Source: CTSOIL-112 sp964293815
Lineage (GTDB): Bacteria > Pseudomonadota > Gammaproteobacteria > Burkholderiales > Burkholderiaceae
Assembly: GCA_964293815.1 (NCBI GenBank)
Contig: CAXYYC010000022.1
Location: forward strand, 1-44,096
Length of the DNA: 44,096 bases
Direction: 5' to 3'
Each line of letters starts with the position of its first letter. The first letter of the stretch is position 1. The notes under the pieces were generated by a model. It was not told the origin of the DNA. It was given only the letters and a program-made list of their open reading frames with translations, and made no database searches. A program made the translations under genes and the position numbers. Shown here piece by piece: positions 1 through 8,452 of the stretch.

Positions 1-14
1 GTGGGGGTGAATCG

Positions 15-575
15 TTGGAGACAACGACATTGAGGGCCGATCTTTCAGGCCCAGAAACTGTTGGAGGCGCGGGGGCGGCGGGTGGACTAGGGGGGGGTGT
101 TGGTGCAGCCGTGGCCGACAGTGATAAAAAGAAGATGAAACGGGCAAAAGAGGAGGGACGGGCTGAGGGACGGGCTGAAAATGCTGTGCAAATAGAAAAG
201 CTTTGTAAAAAGCTTTCTCAAGCACTAAAGAAACTAAAGTCTCATGATGAGCATTTCAAAGCTATTATTGCCATGGAAGCCGTTGGGGTCTCTTGCGCGG
301 CGTGCGATGGTGACTTCTCTAATAATGAACGTGAAGAAATTGGTGAGTTTGTCAAAGGAATGATTGCTCAGAGCATTCCAAAGGATGTAAAAGAAAAAAT
401 TCAAGATATTTATGACAATCCACCTACTATTAAAGAAGCGTTCTTGCTGGCAAAAGACTCTGGTATATCTCTAGATGTCTATGAGGTTTTAATTAGGTTT
501 GTCATGGAAATAGATGACATAAAGCCAGAAGAAGAGGCGTTTGTTCAAGCTTGGAATCAGCTTAAAGCAGCATAA
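15..575 (+). CDS. TerB-like domain protein, possibly 5'-truncated by the window edge
   Basis: The reading frame is open to the window edge. The first usable start inside is TTG at 15, with a good ribosome-binding-like GGGGGTGA at 3-10, so the gene may be complete (186 aa) or extend upstream. The N-terminus is Gly/Ala-rich (about residues 12-35), followed by a charged Lys/Glu coiled-coil-like stretch (37-80). The C-terminal part (about 85-180) is helical, and its 'CAACDGDFSNNEREEIGEF' segment resembles the acidic Asp-Gly-x-x-Ser...Glu motif of TerB-fold (tellurite-resistance/DjlA-N-like) domains. TerB domains often sit beside membrane proteins in stress or phage-response loci, but nothing here shows a specific role. 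The gene ends 18 bp before the next one on the same strand and is AT-rich compared with the core genes to its right. I infer an accessory two-gene unit. The fold call is by motif only. Confidence 0.7.
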   Translation: METTTLRADLSGPETVGGAGAAGGLGGGVGAAVADSDKKKMKRAKEEGRAEGRAENAVQIEKLCKKLSQALKKLKSHDEHFKAIIAMEAVGVSCAACDGDFSNNEREEIGEFVKGMIAQSIPKDVKEKIQDIYDNPPTIKEAFLLAKDSGISLDVYEVLIRFVMEIDDIKPEEEAFVQAWNQLKAA

Positions 576-593
576 GACATGGAGTAATAAATA

Positions 594-2201
594 ATGAGCG
601 GCAGAATTGATCGTTTCAAAAAAAGGAAAGAAATACTAAAGAAAAATCAGTCTCTGCCGTTTGTTCGTGGCGTTACTGATCAAAAACTAGTCGACAAGTT
701 TCTTTGCCAAAGGATAGATAGCAATCGTGTGACAAGCCTTGGTTATTCAACTGATCTTAACGTTTCTGTGGAGGTAAATGCCGAAGAGGTCGAGGCTTTG
801 CTTTCCGAACTTAGAGCTTCATTCCACAAAGGTCGATTGGAGCAGCTTATAGATGAAACGAAGCGCGGCGTCATATCATCGATTGCAGGTCCATTTGGGC
901 TTGGAAAAATAATAAGTGCTTATGATGAAACAGGCGGAAATGTAACAACAATAAACAACGCAAATAATGGTGTTTATGCTAAAGACGAAGATCGTTATAG
1001 AAGAGAGGACTATACACATAGCAAGAATAGTGAAGGGAAGCAGTTTGCCAACGCAGGAAAAAACAGCTCAGGTGCTATCTATACTCGTTCTCAAATGGAT
1101 GAGAATCATATGGTGCAAGATGCTTATACTGGGAAAATGACAAAAGCAGATACTACCAGCCCAGATCATATAGAGTCGTTATCTCAACACCATAAAAATG
1201 GCGGTTTCATGCAGTCGTCAGCACAAAAAGCTGACTTTGCAACGGATGAAGATAACCTTGCGCTAACAGACCGCTCAATAAATCAGTCAATGAGGGATTT
1301 TGATAAAGAAGAGTGGATGTCAAAGAAGAGCGAATCTGGAGTTGAAAATAAAGATCGATTTGATATAGATGAGCAAAAACTAAAGGATAAGATCCAGCAA
1401 GGCAAAGAAACTTCGGCAAAACATTTGCCGTCTGATACAGATAAAGCAAAATACTATCTTAAAAACTCTGCAACCACAGGCGTAAGCGAAGGCGCGAAAA
1501 TGGGCGCACAACAAGCATTTGGGTATCTTTTGGTCGAGTTTTTTTCGAGTGCAATTGTTGAAATAAAAGACGCATACAATAATGGCTTTGAAGGCGAGAG
1601 TTTATATAAGGACATCAAGGTTCGTTTGATTCGCATTGGAAGAAACATTGCGAATAAATGGAAAGGAGTAGTAGAAGGTTTCTCAGCTGGATTTATATCA
1701 GGTTTTATATCAAACCTAATTACAACGCTGGTAAATATGTTTGTAACTACCGCTAAGCGATTTGTTAGGGTGATCAGAGAAGGTGTGTTTTCCTTGTTAA
1801 AAGCGTTGAAGCTCATACTTTTTCCTCCTGCTGGCATGAGTTTTGCCGAGACAATGCACGAGGCTATGAAGCTAATTGCAGCTGGAGGGATTGTTGTTGC
1901 TGGCGTAGCACTCGAAGAAGTTATTGAAAAACTTATTCTAGGCGTGCCATTTCTCGCGCCATTTGCCCCTGTTGTAACAGCGGTAATTGTTGGGTCATTA
2001 ACCGCTATCGCAATGTCTTTGGTCGCTTATTTAATAGATAAAATGGATATTCTTGGCGTTATTAAGACTCAGGAAACCAAATTCATATTGGAAAATCTTG
2101 ATAAGGATATCGATGAGAAGTTAAAGAGATGCGAGCGCATTTCCGAAGAAGTGGACGAGTTTCTTAGTGAAAGCTCTTTGTTATTGCCGCAAAGTAGCTA
2201 A
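594..2201 (+). CDS. Unknown membrane protein with HNH-like motif and hydrophobic C-terminal domain
   Basis: 535 aa. The ATG at 594 is preceded by GGAG at 581-584. Residues 1-100 are charged with no recognised domain. Residues 160-235 are rich in polar and acidic residues and contain a TSPDHIESLSQ segment (DH at 191-192), then DEDNLALT (N221) and SINQSMRD (N230). That order, DH...N...N, resembles an HNH/beta-beta-alpha-metal nuclease core, but it lacks zinc cysteines, so the call is tentative. From about residue 295 the protein becomes helical and hydrophobic, with likely membrane segments near 362-385, 397-411, 424-445 and 455-482, and ends in a charged amphipathic tail. The gene follows the TerB-like gene by 18 bp and shares its AT-rich composition and probably its transcript. 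I do not know the function. A membrane-tethered nuclease or toxin effector is one possibility; an envelope stress protein is another. Confidence 0.85.
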   Translation: MSGRIDRFKKRKEILKKNQSLPFVRGVTDQKLVDKFLCQRIDSNRVTSLGYSTDLNVSVEVNAEEVEALLSELRASFHKGRLEQLIDETKRGVISSIAGPFGLGKIISAYDETGGNVTTINNANNGVYAKDEDRYRREDYTHSKNSEGKQFANAGKNSSGAIYTRSQMDENHMVQDAYTGKMTKADTTSPDHIESLSQHHKNGGFMQSSAQKADFATDEDNLALTDRSINQSMRDFDKEEWMSKKSESGVENKDRFDIDEQKLKDKIQQGKETSAKHLPSDTDKAKYYLKNSATTGVSEGAKMGAQQAFGYLLVEFFSSAIVEIKDAYNNGFEGESLYKDIKVRLIRIGRNIANKWKGVVEGFSAGFISGFISNLITTLVNMFVTTAKRFVRVIREGVFSLLKALKLILFPPAGMSFAETMHEAMKLIAAGGIVVAGVALEEVIEKLILGVPFLAPFAPVVTAVIVGSLTAIAMSLVAYLIDKMDILGVIKTQETKFILENLDKDIDEKLKRCERISEEVDEFLSESSLLLPQSS

Positions 2202-2218
2202 CGAGGCGCTGCACGCGG

Positions 2219-2247
2219 ATAAATTACTCGCTGCGCTCGCAATTTAT
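2219..2247. terminator. Hairpin downstream of the accessory gene pair
   Basis: ATAAATT (2219-2225) and AATTTAT (2241-2247) form a 7-bp stem around a GC-rich loop, 17 bp after the stop codon of the membrane protein. There is no U-tract, so it may be an mRNA-end hairpin or part of the adjacent palindromic repeat rather than a classical terminator. Confidence 0.35.
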
Positions 2248-2251
2248 CGGT

Positions 2252-2299
2252 GAGCGCGTAGGGCGCAATAAGTGGTTTTCGCGCATTGCGCCGTATGTC
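2252..2299. repeat. Dispersed palindromic repeat, copy 1
   Basis: GGCGCAAT (2262-2269) and ATTGCGCC (2285-2292) form a stem inside a 48-bp unit. The same unit recurs at 26000-26046 with a few substitutions and, in inverted orientation with a different loop, at 26074-26112. It lies between genes each time, so it is an interspersed palindromic repeat of this genome. Confidence 0.7.
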
Positions 2300-2339
2300 T
2301 TGATTATGGCTACCGATTTTTCTGATGGCGAAGACATGC

Positions 2340-2366
2340 GGTGTAATGCGCTTTGCCTATTGCACC
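2340..2366. repeat. Short imperfect palindrome between genes
   Basis: GGTGTAAT (2340-2347) and ATTGCACC (2359-2366) are complementary with one mismatch. The unit resembles the larger palindromic repeat 40 bp to its left and lies just beyond the 3' end of tag. It could also act as a weak mRNA-end hairpin. Confidence 0.4.
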
Positions 2367-2418
2367 TTGCGATGTTGGGTTCAAGGAGGTGGTTTTGTCG
2401 TTTTGTTTGGTGCTGAGT

Positions 2419-3000
2419 TTAAGGTTTGCGCACAAAACAATCCTTGATGTGGTCATTGACCAATCCGACCGCTTGCATATAGGCGTAGCAGGTGGTGGTG
2501 CCCATGAATTTGAAGCCACGTTTTTTGAGGTCTTTGGCGAGCGTGTCGGATTCGGCGGTGTGGGTGGGGTAGTCGGATAGGTTTTCGTACGCTTGGTGGA
2601 TGGTTTTGCCACCGACAAATGCCCAGAGGTAGGCGTCGAAACTGCCGAATTCTTTTTGTATTTCTAAAAAACTGCGGGCGTGTTGGATGGTGGCGTGGAT
2701 TTTCAGTCGGTTGCGGATAATACCGTCATTTTGTAGTAGCTCGGCGATTTTTTGTTCGTCGTACTGCGCGATGATCGTCGGGTCAAAGTGGTCAAACGCT
2801 CGGCGGTAGCCGTCGCGTTTGCGCAAAATGGTGTACCAGCTCAATCCAGCCTGCGCGGATTCGAGCACAATAAACTCGAACAATACGCGGTCGTCATGTA
2901 CGGGCTGACCCCATTCATCATCGTGGTAGGCGATGTAGTCGGGTTTGCTTAAATCCACCCAGCCACAGCGGCAGGGTTGTTCTGTGTTGGAATTGTTCAT
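2419..3000 (-). CDS. tag: DNA-3-methyladenine glycosylase I
   Basis: 193 aa, close to the usual ~190. The enzyme removes 3-methyladenine from alkylated DNA in base excision repair. The N-terminal RCGW (Cys12) and YHDDEWG (His26), together with the C-terminal HIKDC pair, supply the Cys-His-His-Cys zinc site typical of Tag. The segment LESAQAGLSW carries the conserved acidic and aromatic base-recognition residues. The start is the ATG at 3000-2998, which overlaps the TGA stop of the phoH-like gene (2999-2997) as ATGA, so the two are translationally coupled. Longer in-frame extensions upstream run inside phoH and are not used. It is the last gene of the bcp-phoH-tag set. Confidence 0.95.
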   Translation of the reverse strand: MNNSNTEQPCRCGWVDLSKPDYIAYHDDEWGQPVHDDRVLFEFIVLESAQAGLSWYTILRKRDGYRRAFDHFDPTIIAQYDEQKIAELLQNDGIIRNRLKIHATIQHARSFLEIQKEFGSFDAYLWAFVGGKTIHQAYENLSDYPTHTAESDTLAKDLKKRGFKFMGTTTCYAYMQAVGLVNDHIKDCFVRKP

Positions 3001-4829
3001 AGGACTTCGTTGGCAAAGTCGGCCAAACGCGAGCGTTCGCCACGCTTGAGCGTGATGTGCGCGCTGTGCGGCCAGTTTTTGAAATGCTCCACCACATACG
3101 CCAGACCGGATGAGGCTTCGGTGAGGTACGGTGTGTCGATCTGCGACAGATTGCCCATGCACACGACTTTGGTGCCAGAGCCGGCGCGGGTGATTAGGGT
3201 TTTCATCTGTTTGGGTGTGAGGTTTTGCGCTTCGTCGATCACCAGCAGTTTGTTGACGAAGGTGCGCCCGCGCATGAAGCTCATGGCTTTGATCTTGACT
3301 TTGTTTTTGATCAATTCGCCGGTCGCGGCGCGCGCCCATTCGCCTGCGTGTGCGTCGCCTTTGATGAGTACTTCGAGGTTGTCCTGTAATGCGCCCATCC
3401 ACGGGGTCATTTTTTCTTCTTCCGTCCCGGGCAGAAAGCCGATGTCTTCGCCGACGGCAACGGTTGCGCGGGTGATGATTACTTCGGCGAATCGTCCCAT
3501 TTCGAGGGTTTGTTGCAGCGCGGCGGCGATGGTGAGCAGGGTTTTGCCCGTGCCAGCCTGACCGAGTAGGGTGACGAAGTCAATATTGGTGTCCATCAGC
3601 ACATTCAGCGCGTAGTTTTGCTCACGGTTGCGCGCGCCGATGCCCCAAACGCCATGTTTCGGATTGGTGTAGTCAATCAAGGTGCGAATAACTGCGCTGC
3701 GTCCGGTCGGGTCGATTTCCACCACTTGGCCATGCAGCGGCGTGGTGTCGGGGTGCTCGTAGTATAGGTATTCGTTCATGGACCACTGGCTGACCAATGG
3801 GCCTTGGACGCGGTAGTAGGTGTATGCGCCTTCTTGCCATGATTCGAGGTTTTTGCTGTGGTGCTCCCAAAAATCCAACGGCAGGGCAGATTGACCGTCG
3901 TACAGCACGTCCACATCGTCGATCACTTGGTCGTTGAAGTAGTCTTCGGCATTCAGACCGAGCGCGCGCGCTTTGATGCGCATATTGATGTCTTTGGAGA
4001 CCAACACGACGGCGCGGTCTGGGTATCGCATTTGCATGGCATGAACGACACCGAGAATTTGATTGTCGGCTTTGCCTACAGGCAATGCTTTGATTAGCTC
4101 GGCGTCACTGCTGCTGATCAATTGGGTTTGGAAAAACAGTCGGCCAAGCTGGTCGGTGAAACTGATTTTGTTGAGCGTGTTCAGTGGAATGCCTTGCTCC
4201 AAATCGTTCGGGCTGGCAGCCATCAATTGATCGAGCATACGCGAGACCGAGCGGCCATTGCGTGCGGTTTCGGTCGTGCCTTTTTTGTGCGCGTCCAGTT
4301 CCTCTAATGTGATCAGTGGAATATAAACGTCGTGCTCCTCAAAGCGGAAAAAGCAGCTCGGGTCGTGCAGCATGACGTTGGTATCGAGCACGAATAGTTT
4401 CTTTTCATGGCCTTTTTTGGATTTTTGCCGTGCGTGCGAATGCGGTACTTTTTTGGACGCGATGGGTTGTTTGGCTAACTGCGCGGTGGCGTTTGAGGCA
4501 ATCGTTTTGGATCCATGATTGGAGGTATTTTTCGGCGCATTTTGCGGTGCTGTTTGCTCAATCGCAGGCGCGGTTGCGCTGCTCATGCTTGAAGCCGGTT
4601 TTGCCTTGGCCGCAGGTACGTTGTGCGGCGTGGTTCGATGAGGCTTCTGCGCGGAGTGTACTGGCGCGGTTGGCGCTGATGTGACGGGTTGTTCGGAGGG
4701 CGCGGTGATGCTCGGTTTCATGCTGTGCGTTGTGCTGGACATTGCGCTGGACATTGCACTAGTTGGCGCATTGGACGTCAGTTGCGTTAATAAGCTGCCT
4801 TTTTTACTCGGGGCTTTGGGTAGTGGCAT
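2997..4829 (-). CDS. PIN domain-PhoH ATPase fusion protein (PhoH2 type)
   Basis: 610 aa, longer than the usual ~450-560. An N-terminal low-complexity region rich in Ala, Ser, Pro, Thr and Lys (about 1-143) has no fold I recognise. A PIN ribonuclease domain follows (about 144-300), beginning with FVLDTNVM (Asp149) and including acidic residues in LEELDAHK. The PhoH-type P-loop ATPase covers about 395-610: Walker A GQAGTGKT at 423-430 and Walker B LLVIDEAQ at 528-535. Family members are proposed RNA helicase-ribonucleases. The ATG at 4829 has GGAG about 10 nt upstream. It lies 83 bp after bcp and overlaps tag. The long tail may be disordered or RNA-binding (inference). Confidence 0.93.
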   Translation of the reverse strand: MPLPKAPSKKGSLLTQLTSNAPTSAMSSAMSSTTHSMKPSITAPSEQPVTSAPTAPVHSAQKPHRTTPHNVPAAKAKPASSMSSATAPAIEQTAPQNAPKNTSNHGSKTIASNATAQLAKQPIASKKVPHSHARQKSKKGHEKKLFVLDTNVMLHDPSCFFRFEEHDVYIPLITLEELDAHKKGTTETARNGRSVSRMLDQLMAASPNDLEQGIPLNTLNKISFTDQLGRLFFQTQLISSSDAELIKALPVGKADNQILGVVHAMQMRYPDRAVVLVSKDINMRIKARALGLNAEDYFNDQVIDDVDVLYDGQSALPLDFWEHHSKNLESWQEGAYTYYRVQGPLVSQWSMNEYLYYEHPDTTPLHGQVVEIDPTGRSAVIRTLIDYTNPKHGVWGIGARNREQNYALNVLMDTNIDFVTLLGQAGTGKTLLTIAAALQQTLEMGRFAEVIITRATVAVGEDIGFLPGTEEEKMTPWMGALQDNLEVLIKGDAHAGEWARAATGELIKNKVKIKAMSFMRGRTFVNKLLVIDEAQNLTPKQMKTLITRAGSGTKVVCMGNLSQIDTPYLTEASSGLAYVVEHFKNWPHSAHITLKRGERSRLADFANEVL

Positions 4830-4912
4830 GGTGCGTCGCTCTCCGTTGAGTGATTAAATATCTGTCATTGTATGATGTGACTGTGACATCTTTTTGTCAT
4901 GTGTCCATTATT

Positions 4913-5398
4913 TTACAGCGCACGTACAAACGCCAGCACTTCGTCCACATGGCCGTCCACTTTGACTTTGCGCCATTCGTGGATGAGCGTGCCTTTGGCG
5001 TCAATTACAAAGGTGCTGCGCTCTATGCCGACGACTTGTTTGCCATACATCATTTTTTGCTTGATGACGTCGAACTGGCGGCACAGTGCTTCCTCAGGGT
5101 CGCTGATTAGCTCGAACGGTAACTCCAGATTGGCCTTGAAGCGGTCATGCGATTTGAGTGAGTCGCGCGAAATACCGAAAATCACGGTGTTGGCCTGTGT
5201 GAATGATGGAAAATTTTCACGAAACGCAATGGATTCGTTGGTGCAGCCGGGTGTGCTGTCTTTTGGGTAGAAATACAAAATAACTGTTTTACCACGGTAA
5301 TCCGACAGCTTGAATGGCTGATATTCACCAGCGGTATCGGTGGTCATCTGTAGATGAACGTCTGTGACAATCTGATTCAGGGATGCGGCTGTGTTCAT
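4913..5398 (-). CDS. bcp: Thioredoxin-dependent thiol peroxidase (BCP/PrxQ family)
   Basis: 161 aa. The cytoplasmic peroxiredoxin reduces hydrogen peroxide and organic hydroperoxides. The peroxidatic motif is YPKDSTPGCT with Cys52. The position five residues later, Cys in E. coli Bcp, is Ile here, so the enzyme cannot use the classic CxxxxC disulfide. Another cysteine in EEALCRQFDV may resolve, or it may work as a 1-Cys enzyme. The start at 5398 has GAGGAA just upstream. It is the first gene of a minus-strand run with the PIN-PhoH and tag genes. Confidence 0.94.
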   Translation of the reverse strand: MNTAASLNQIVTDVHLQMTTDTAGEYQPFKLSDYRGKTVILYFYPKDSTPGCTNESIAFRENFPSFTQANTVIFGISRDSLKSHDRFKANLELPFELISDPEEALCRQFDVIKQKMMYGKQVVGIERSTFVIDAKGTLIHEWRKVKVDGHVDEVLAFVRAL

Positions 5399-5454
5399 GT
5401 TATTCCTCTGCTAAAAATATTGTTCAATCAATGATTTATCATTTTTTATGTGCA

Positions 5455-5868
5455 TCAATTATCCGCCGTGGGCAGCAAAATCAGCGCCAACACGCGGCGG
5501 TCTTCGCTAATCAGCACATTGTACGAGCGCGCGGCTGCGCCTGAAGTCATGCACTCCACGCCGATGCCTGCTTGGTAAAAAGGCGCGAGCACACTCGGTG
5601 GCAAAAACGCTTGACGATTGCCTGTACCGATAATCACCACCTCAGGTTTTTCGCCATTGTCACTGCATTGGCCGCTGAGCATCTCTTGCCAAATCGGCAG
5701 ATCGGCGCTGCTCAACTCCTGCACGGTGCGCATTGGTAGGGCTTTCACCATGCCGATTGGCGCGATCAGCAGGCTACTGTGATGCGGTACTTTATTGATG
5801 GCAATTTCACCGTCCACACACGAGGTGATGGTGTTTTGCAGTGGATTGATTTGGGCTTCTGCGAACAT
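5455..5868 (-). CDS. Mth938-like domain protein
   Basis: 137 aa, the usual size for the Mth938/Xcc981/NDUFAF3-like family (formerly DUF498). Characteristic segments are LLIAPIGMVKALP, EVVIIGTGNRQAFLPP and GVECMTSGAAARSYNVLISEDRRVLA. The bacterial function is not known; the mitochondrial relative NDUFAF3 helps assemble complex I. In betaproteobacteria it often lies near the alaA-type aminotransferase and bcp/phoH genes, as here. It is divergent from alaA across an AT-rich 305-bp spacer. The ribosome-binding site is weak. Confidence 0.88.
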   Translation of the reverse strand: MFAEAQINPLQNTITSCVDGEIAINKVPHHSSLLIAPIGMVKALPMRTVQELSSADLPIWQEMLSGQCSDNGEKPEVVIIGTGNRQAFLPPSVLAPFYQAGIGVECMTSGAAARSYNVLISEDRRVLALILLPTADN

Positions 5869-6173
5869 AATTTAATAAAATTTAATGTTTATTTAAATTT
5901 ATCCATAATATTTTTTGAAAAACATCAAAAAATAGATTTTTGTATGGAAAAATACGGAAAATAGGCGTATACTGTTGCAATGCAAAAAATCAGAGTGTGA
6001 ACGCCGAATATTTGCACGAGTTTGAGGCATTTTAGCAAGTTTTGTGCGTGCATTCGGATTAAATCACCAATAAATATCACATCAAACTGGATCAACCCTG
6101 AATTCATGGTTTTTCTATTGTGAATAAGCACTTACCCCATTCATTTAACTTTACGACTAACTAAATTATTACC
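5869..6173. promoter_or_regulatory. AT-rich divergent intergenic region (Mth938-like / alaA)
   Basis: The 305-bp spacer carries no ORF that I trust. It should hold promoters for both flanking genes. TATACT at 5968-5973 is a plausible -10 toward alaA, but I find no good -35 at the right spacing. AlaA has no evident Shine-Dalgarno sequence. Confidence 0.4.
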
Positions 6174-7433
6174 ATGCGTCCCATCATCCAATCTCATAAA
6201 CTCGACAATGTTTGTTACGACATCCGCGGCCCGATCATGCAAAGGGCGCAACAAATGGAGGCCGATGGGCAACGCATCATCAAGCTGAACATCGGTAATT
6301 TGGCCGCGTTTAAATTCGAAGTCCCCGAGGAAATGGAGCAGGATTTGGCGCGCAACATCGGCCAAGCGGGCGGCTACACCGACTCCAAAGGGATTTTCTC
6401 TGCGCGCAAGGCGATTCAGCACGACGCACAGCAAAAAAATATCAAAGGCGTGACTTTAGACGACATCATCGTGGGCAACGGTGTATCCGAATTGATCGGC
6501 TTTGTCATGCAAGGTCTGCTCAATCCGGGCGACGAAGTGCTCGTGCCGTCACCCGACTATCCGCTGTGGACCGCCGCGACCAGCTTGGCCAGCGGTACGC
6601 CGGTGCATTACCTGTGCGAAGAGGAAAATGACTGGAATCCCTCGATCAGCGACATCCGCGCCAAAGTCACGCCGAACACCAAAGCCATTGTGGTCATCAA
6701 TCCAAACAACCCGACCGGCGCGATTTACTCCACCGAAGTGCTGCTCGATATCATTCAGGTCGCGCGTGAACATGGCTTGGTCGTCATGGTGGACGAAATT
6801 TACGACAAAGTTTTGTACGACGGTCACAAACACGTTTCGATGGCCTCGTTGGCGAATGACGTCTTTTTCATCACCATGGGCGGTCTGTCAAAAAATTATC
6901 GTGCTTGCGGCTATCGTGCCGGTTGGATGATTTTATCGGGCGCAAAAGAAGCGGCGAAAAACTACATCGAAGGGCTGGTTCTGCTCGCCTCCATGCGCCT
7001 GTGTGCCAATGCGCCCGGCCAGCACGCGATTCAAACCGCGCTGGGCGGCTATCAAAGCATCAACGATCTGATTGCCGAGGGTGGGCGCTTGCGTCGTCAG
7101 CGCGATTTGGCCTACGACATGATCACCGCGATTCCGGGCGTGAGCTGCGTCAAGCCGAAAGCCGCCATGTACCTATTTCCACGTCTGGATCCGACCATTT
7201 ACCCGATTCAAAATGATCAGGCGTTCGTCCTCGAATTTTTAGAACGCGAAAAAGTACTGGTGGTGCAAGGCACTGGCTTTAATTGGGTGAAAAACGACCA
7301 TCTGCGTTTCGTGTTTTTACCGCATGAAGAGGAACTCAAAGAAGCGATCAAACGCTTTGCGCGTTTCCTCGCCTTTTATCGTGAACGGGCGGGGACGAAT
7401 CATCTGATTGAGGCCGAAGCGACGGCTGGATAA
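6174..7433 (+). CDS. alaA: Alanine/valine-pyruvate type aminotransferase (AlaA family)
   Basis: 419 aa. A fold-type I PLP aminotransferase of the AlaA/AlaC class, forming alanine from pyruvate and glutamate. Visible motifs are KLNIGN near the N-terminus, NPNNPTGA, MVDEIYDKVLYD and the Schiff-base lysine in GGLSKNYRACGYRAGW. The N-terminal sequence 'NVCYDIRGPI' is typical of AlaA. The ATG at 6174 fits the family N-terminus despite lacking a clear ribosome-binding site. In many betaproteobacteria this gene precedes homoserine dehydrogenase; here hom lies about 36 kb away at the other window edge. A rho-independent terminator follows. Confidence 0.92.
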   Translation: MRPIIQSHKLDNVCYDIRGPIMQRAQQMEADGQRIIKLNIGNLAAFKFEVPEEMEQDLARNIGQAGGYTDSKGIFSARKAIQHDAQQKNIKGVTLDDIIVGNGVSELIGFVMQGLLNPGDEVLVPSPDYPLWTAATSLASGTPVHYLCEEENDWNPSISDIRAKVTPNTKAIVVINPNNPTGAIYSTEVLLDIIQVAREHGLVVMVDEIYDKVLYDGHKHVSMASLANDVFFITMGGLSKNYRACGYRAGWMILSGAKEAAKNYIEGLVLLASMRLCANAPGQHAIQTALGGYQSINDLIAEGGRLRRQRDLAYDMITAIPGVSCVKPKAAMYLFPRLDPTIYPIQNDQAFVLEFLEREKVLVVQGTGFNWVKNDHLRFVFLPHEEELKEAIKRFARFLAFYRERAGTNHLIEAEATAG

Positions 7434-7449
7434 ATGGCATGGCATGAAT

Positions 7450-7481
7450 AAGCCCGATTCTCTATTGATTCGGGCTTTTTT
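7450..7481 (+). terminator. Rho-independent terminator after alaA
   Basis: AAGCCCGA (7450-7457) pairs with TCGGGCTT (7470-7477), followed by a T-run. It resembles the terminator at 29686-29719. Confidence 0.9.
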
Positions 7482-7551
7482 ATTCACAGATATTGCTTTT
7501 GCAGTTAGGTAGACTTTATGATGCAGAGTAATCAATATTGAGAAAAATACT

Positions 7552-8400
7552 ATGTCTGAGTTTGAATCAAATCCGCTTTTTACCATTGCCTGCGTCCAAA
7601 TGGTGTCCTCAACCCGCGTTGAGGACAATTTGGCGGCGGCTGCGCGTGGCATTGTGCAAGCGGCCAAAGCCGGTGCGCAAGTAGTTGTTTTGCCTGAATA
7701 TTTTTGCATCATGGGGCAAAAAGACAGCGATAAAGTTGCTGTTGCCGAAGCGTATCGCGGCGATACGCCGGATGAACACACACCGATTCAACTCGCAGTG
7801 CAAAATTTTGCCAAGCAACACCAAATTTACCTCATCGCGGGCACGATTCCGCTGAAAAGTCCTGATGCGGACAAGGTGTACAACACCACATTGGTCTATG
7901 CGCCCGATGGTGCGGTGGTGGCGCGCTACGACAAAATTCATTTGTTTGGCTTTAATAACGGTTTGGAGTCCTACGACGAGGCAAAAACCATCATGGCTGG
8001 CGACACGGCACAAGCGCCGGTTGTTTGGGAAAGTCCGTGGGGTAAAATCGGGCTGTCGATTTGCTACGATGTGCGTTTCCCCGAATTCTATCGCGCCGCG
8101 CGTGACGTAATCGCGTGGGTCAATGTCGCCGCGTTTACCTACACCACAGGGCAAGCGCATTGGGAATTACTGATGCGCGCGCGTGCGGTGGAGAACCAAT
8201 GCTATGTGGTGGCGTGCGGGCAGGGCGGACGACACGAAAATGGCCGCCAAACCTTTGGTCACAGCATGATTATCGACCCGTGGGGCGTGATTCAGGCGCT
8301 ACACGAAACGGGCGAGGGTGTGATTACAGCGCCGATTAAACATTCTCGAATCGAACGGGTGCGCGCGAGTATTCCAGCGCTGACGCACCGCGTTTTGTAA
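7552..8400 (+). CDS. Carbon-nitrogen hydrolase, deaminated glutathione amidase (Nit1) type
   Basis: 282 aa. A nitrilase-superfamily amidase with the full catalytic triad: Glu49 in LPEYF, Lys128 in YDKIHLF and Cys171 in ICYDVRFPE. The YDKIHLFGF and ICYDVRFPE motifs place it with Nit1/YbeM-like enzymes, which hydrolyse deaminated glutathione as metabolite repair; this precise substrate is inferred. Betaproteobacteria often have this gene next to tldD, but here tldD is at 37808. The start is ATG at 7552 with a weak TTGAG upstream. It is followed 52 bp later by trpB. Confidence 0.9.
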   Translation: MSEFESNPLFTIACVQMVSSTRVEDNLAAAARGIVQAAKAGAQVVVLPEYFCIMGQKDSDKVAVAEAYRGDTPDEHTPIQLAVQNFAKQHQIYLIAGTIPLKSPDADKVYNTTLVYAPDGAVVARYDKIHLFGFNNGLESYDEAKTIMAGDTAQAPVVWESPWGKIGLSICYDVRFPEFYRAARDVIAWVNVAAFTYTTGQAHWELLMRARAVENQCYVVACGQGGRHENGRQTFGHSMIIDPWGVIQALHETGEGVITAPIKHSRIERVRASIPALTHRVL

Positions 8401-8452
8401 ATTCACTTACTTATATCAACCTATTTTTTAACCACCCTTAAACGAGGAAAAC

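Noticed and set aside
3000..3402. Longer tag protein beginning inside phoH
   Set aside because: The extension is a frame shadow of phoH; the ATG at 3000 matches the family N-terminus and overlaps the stop.
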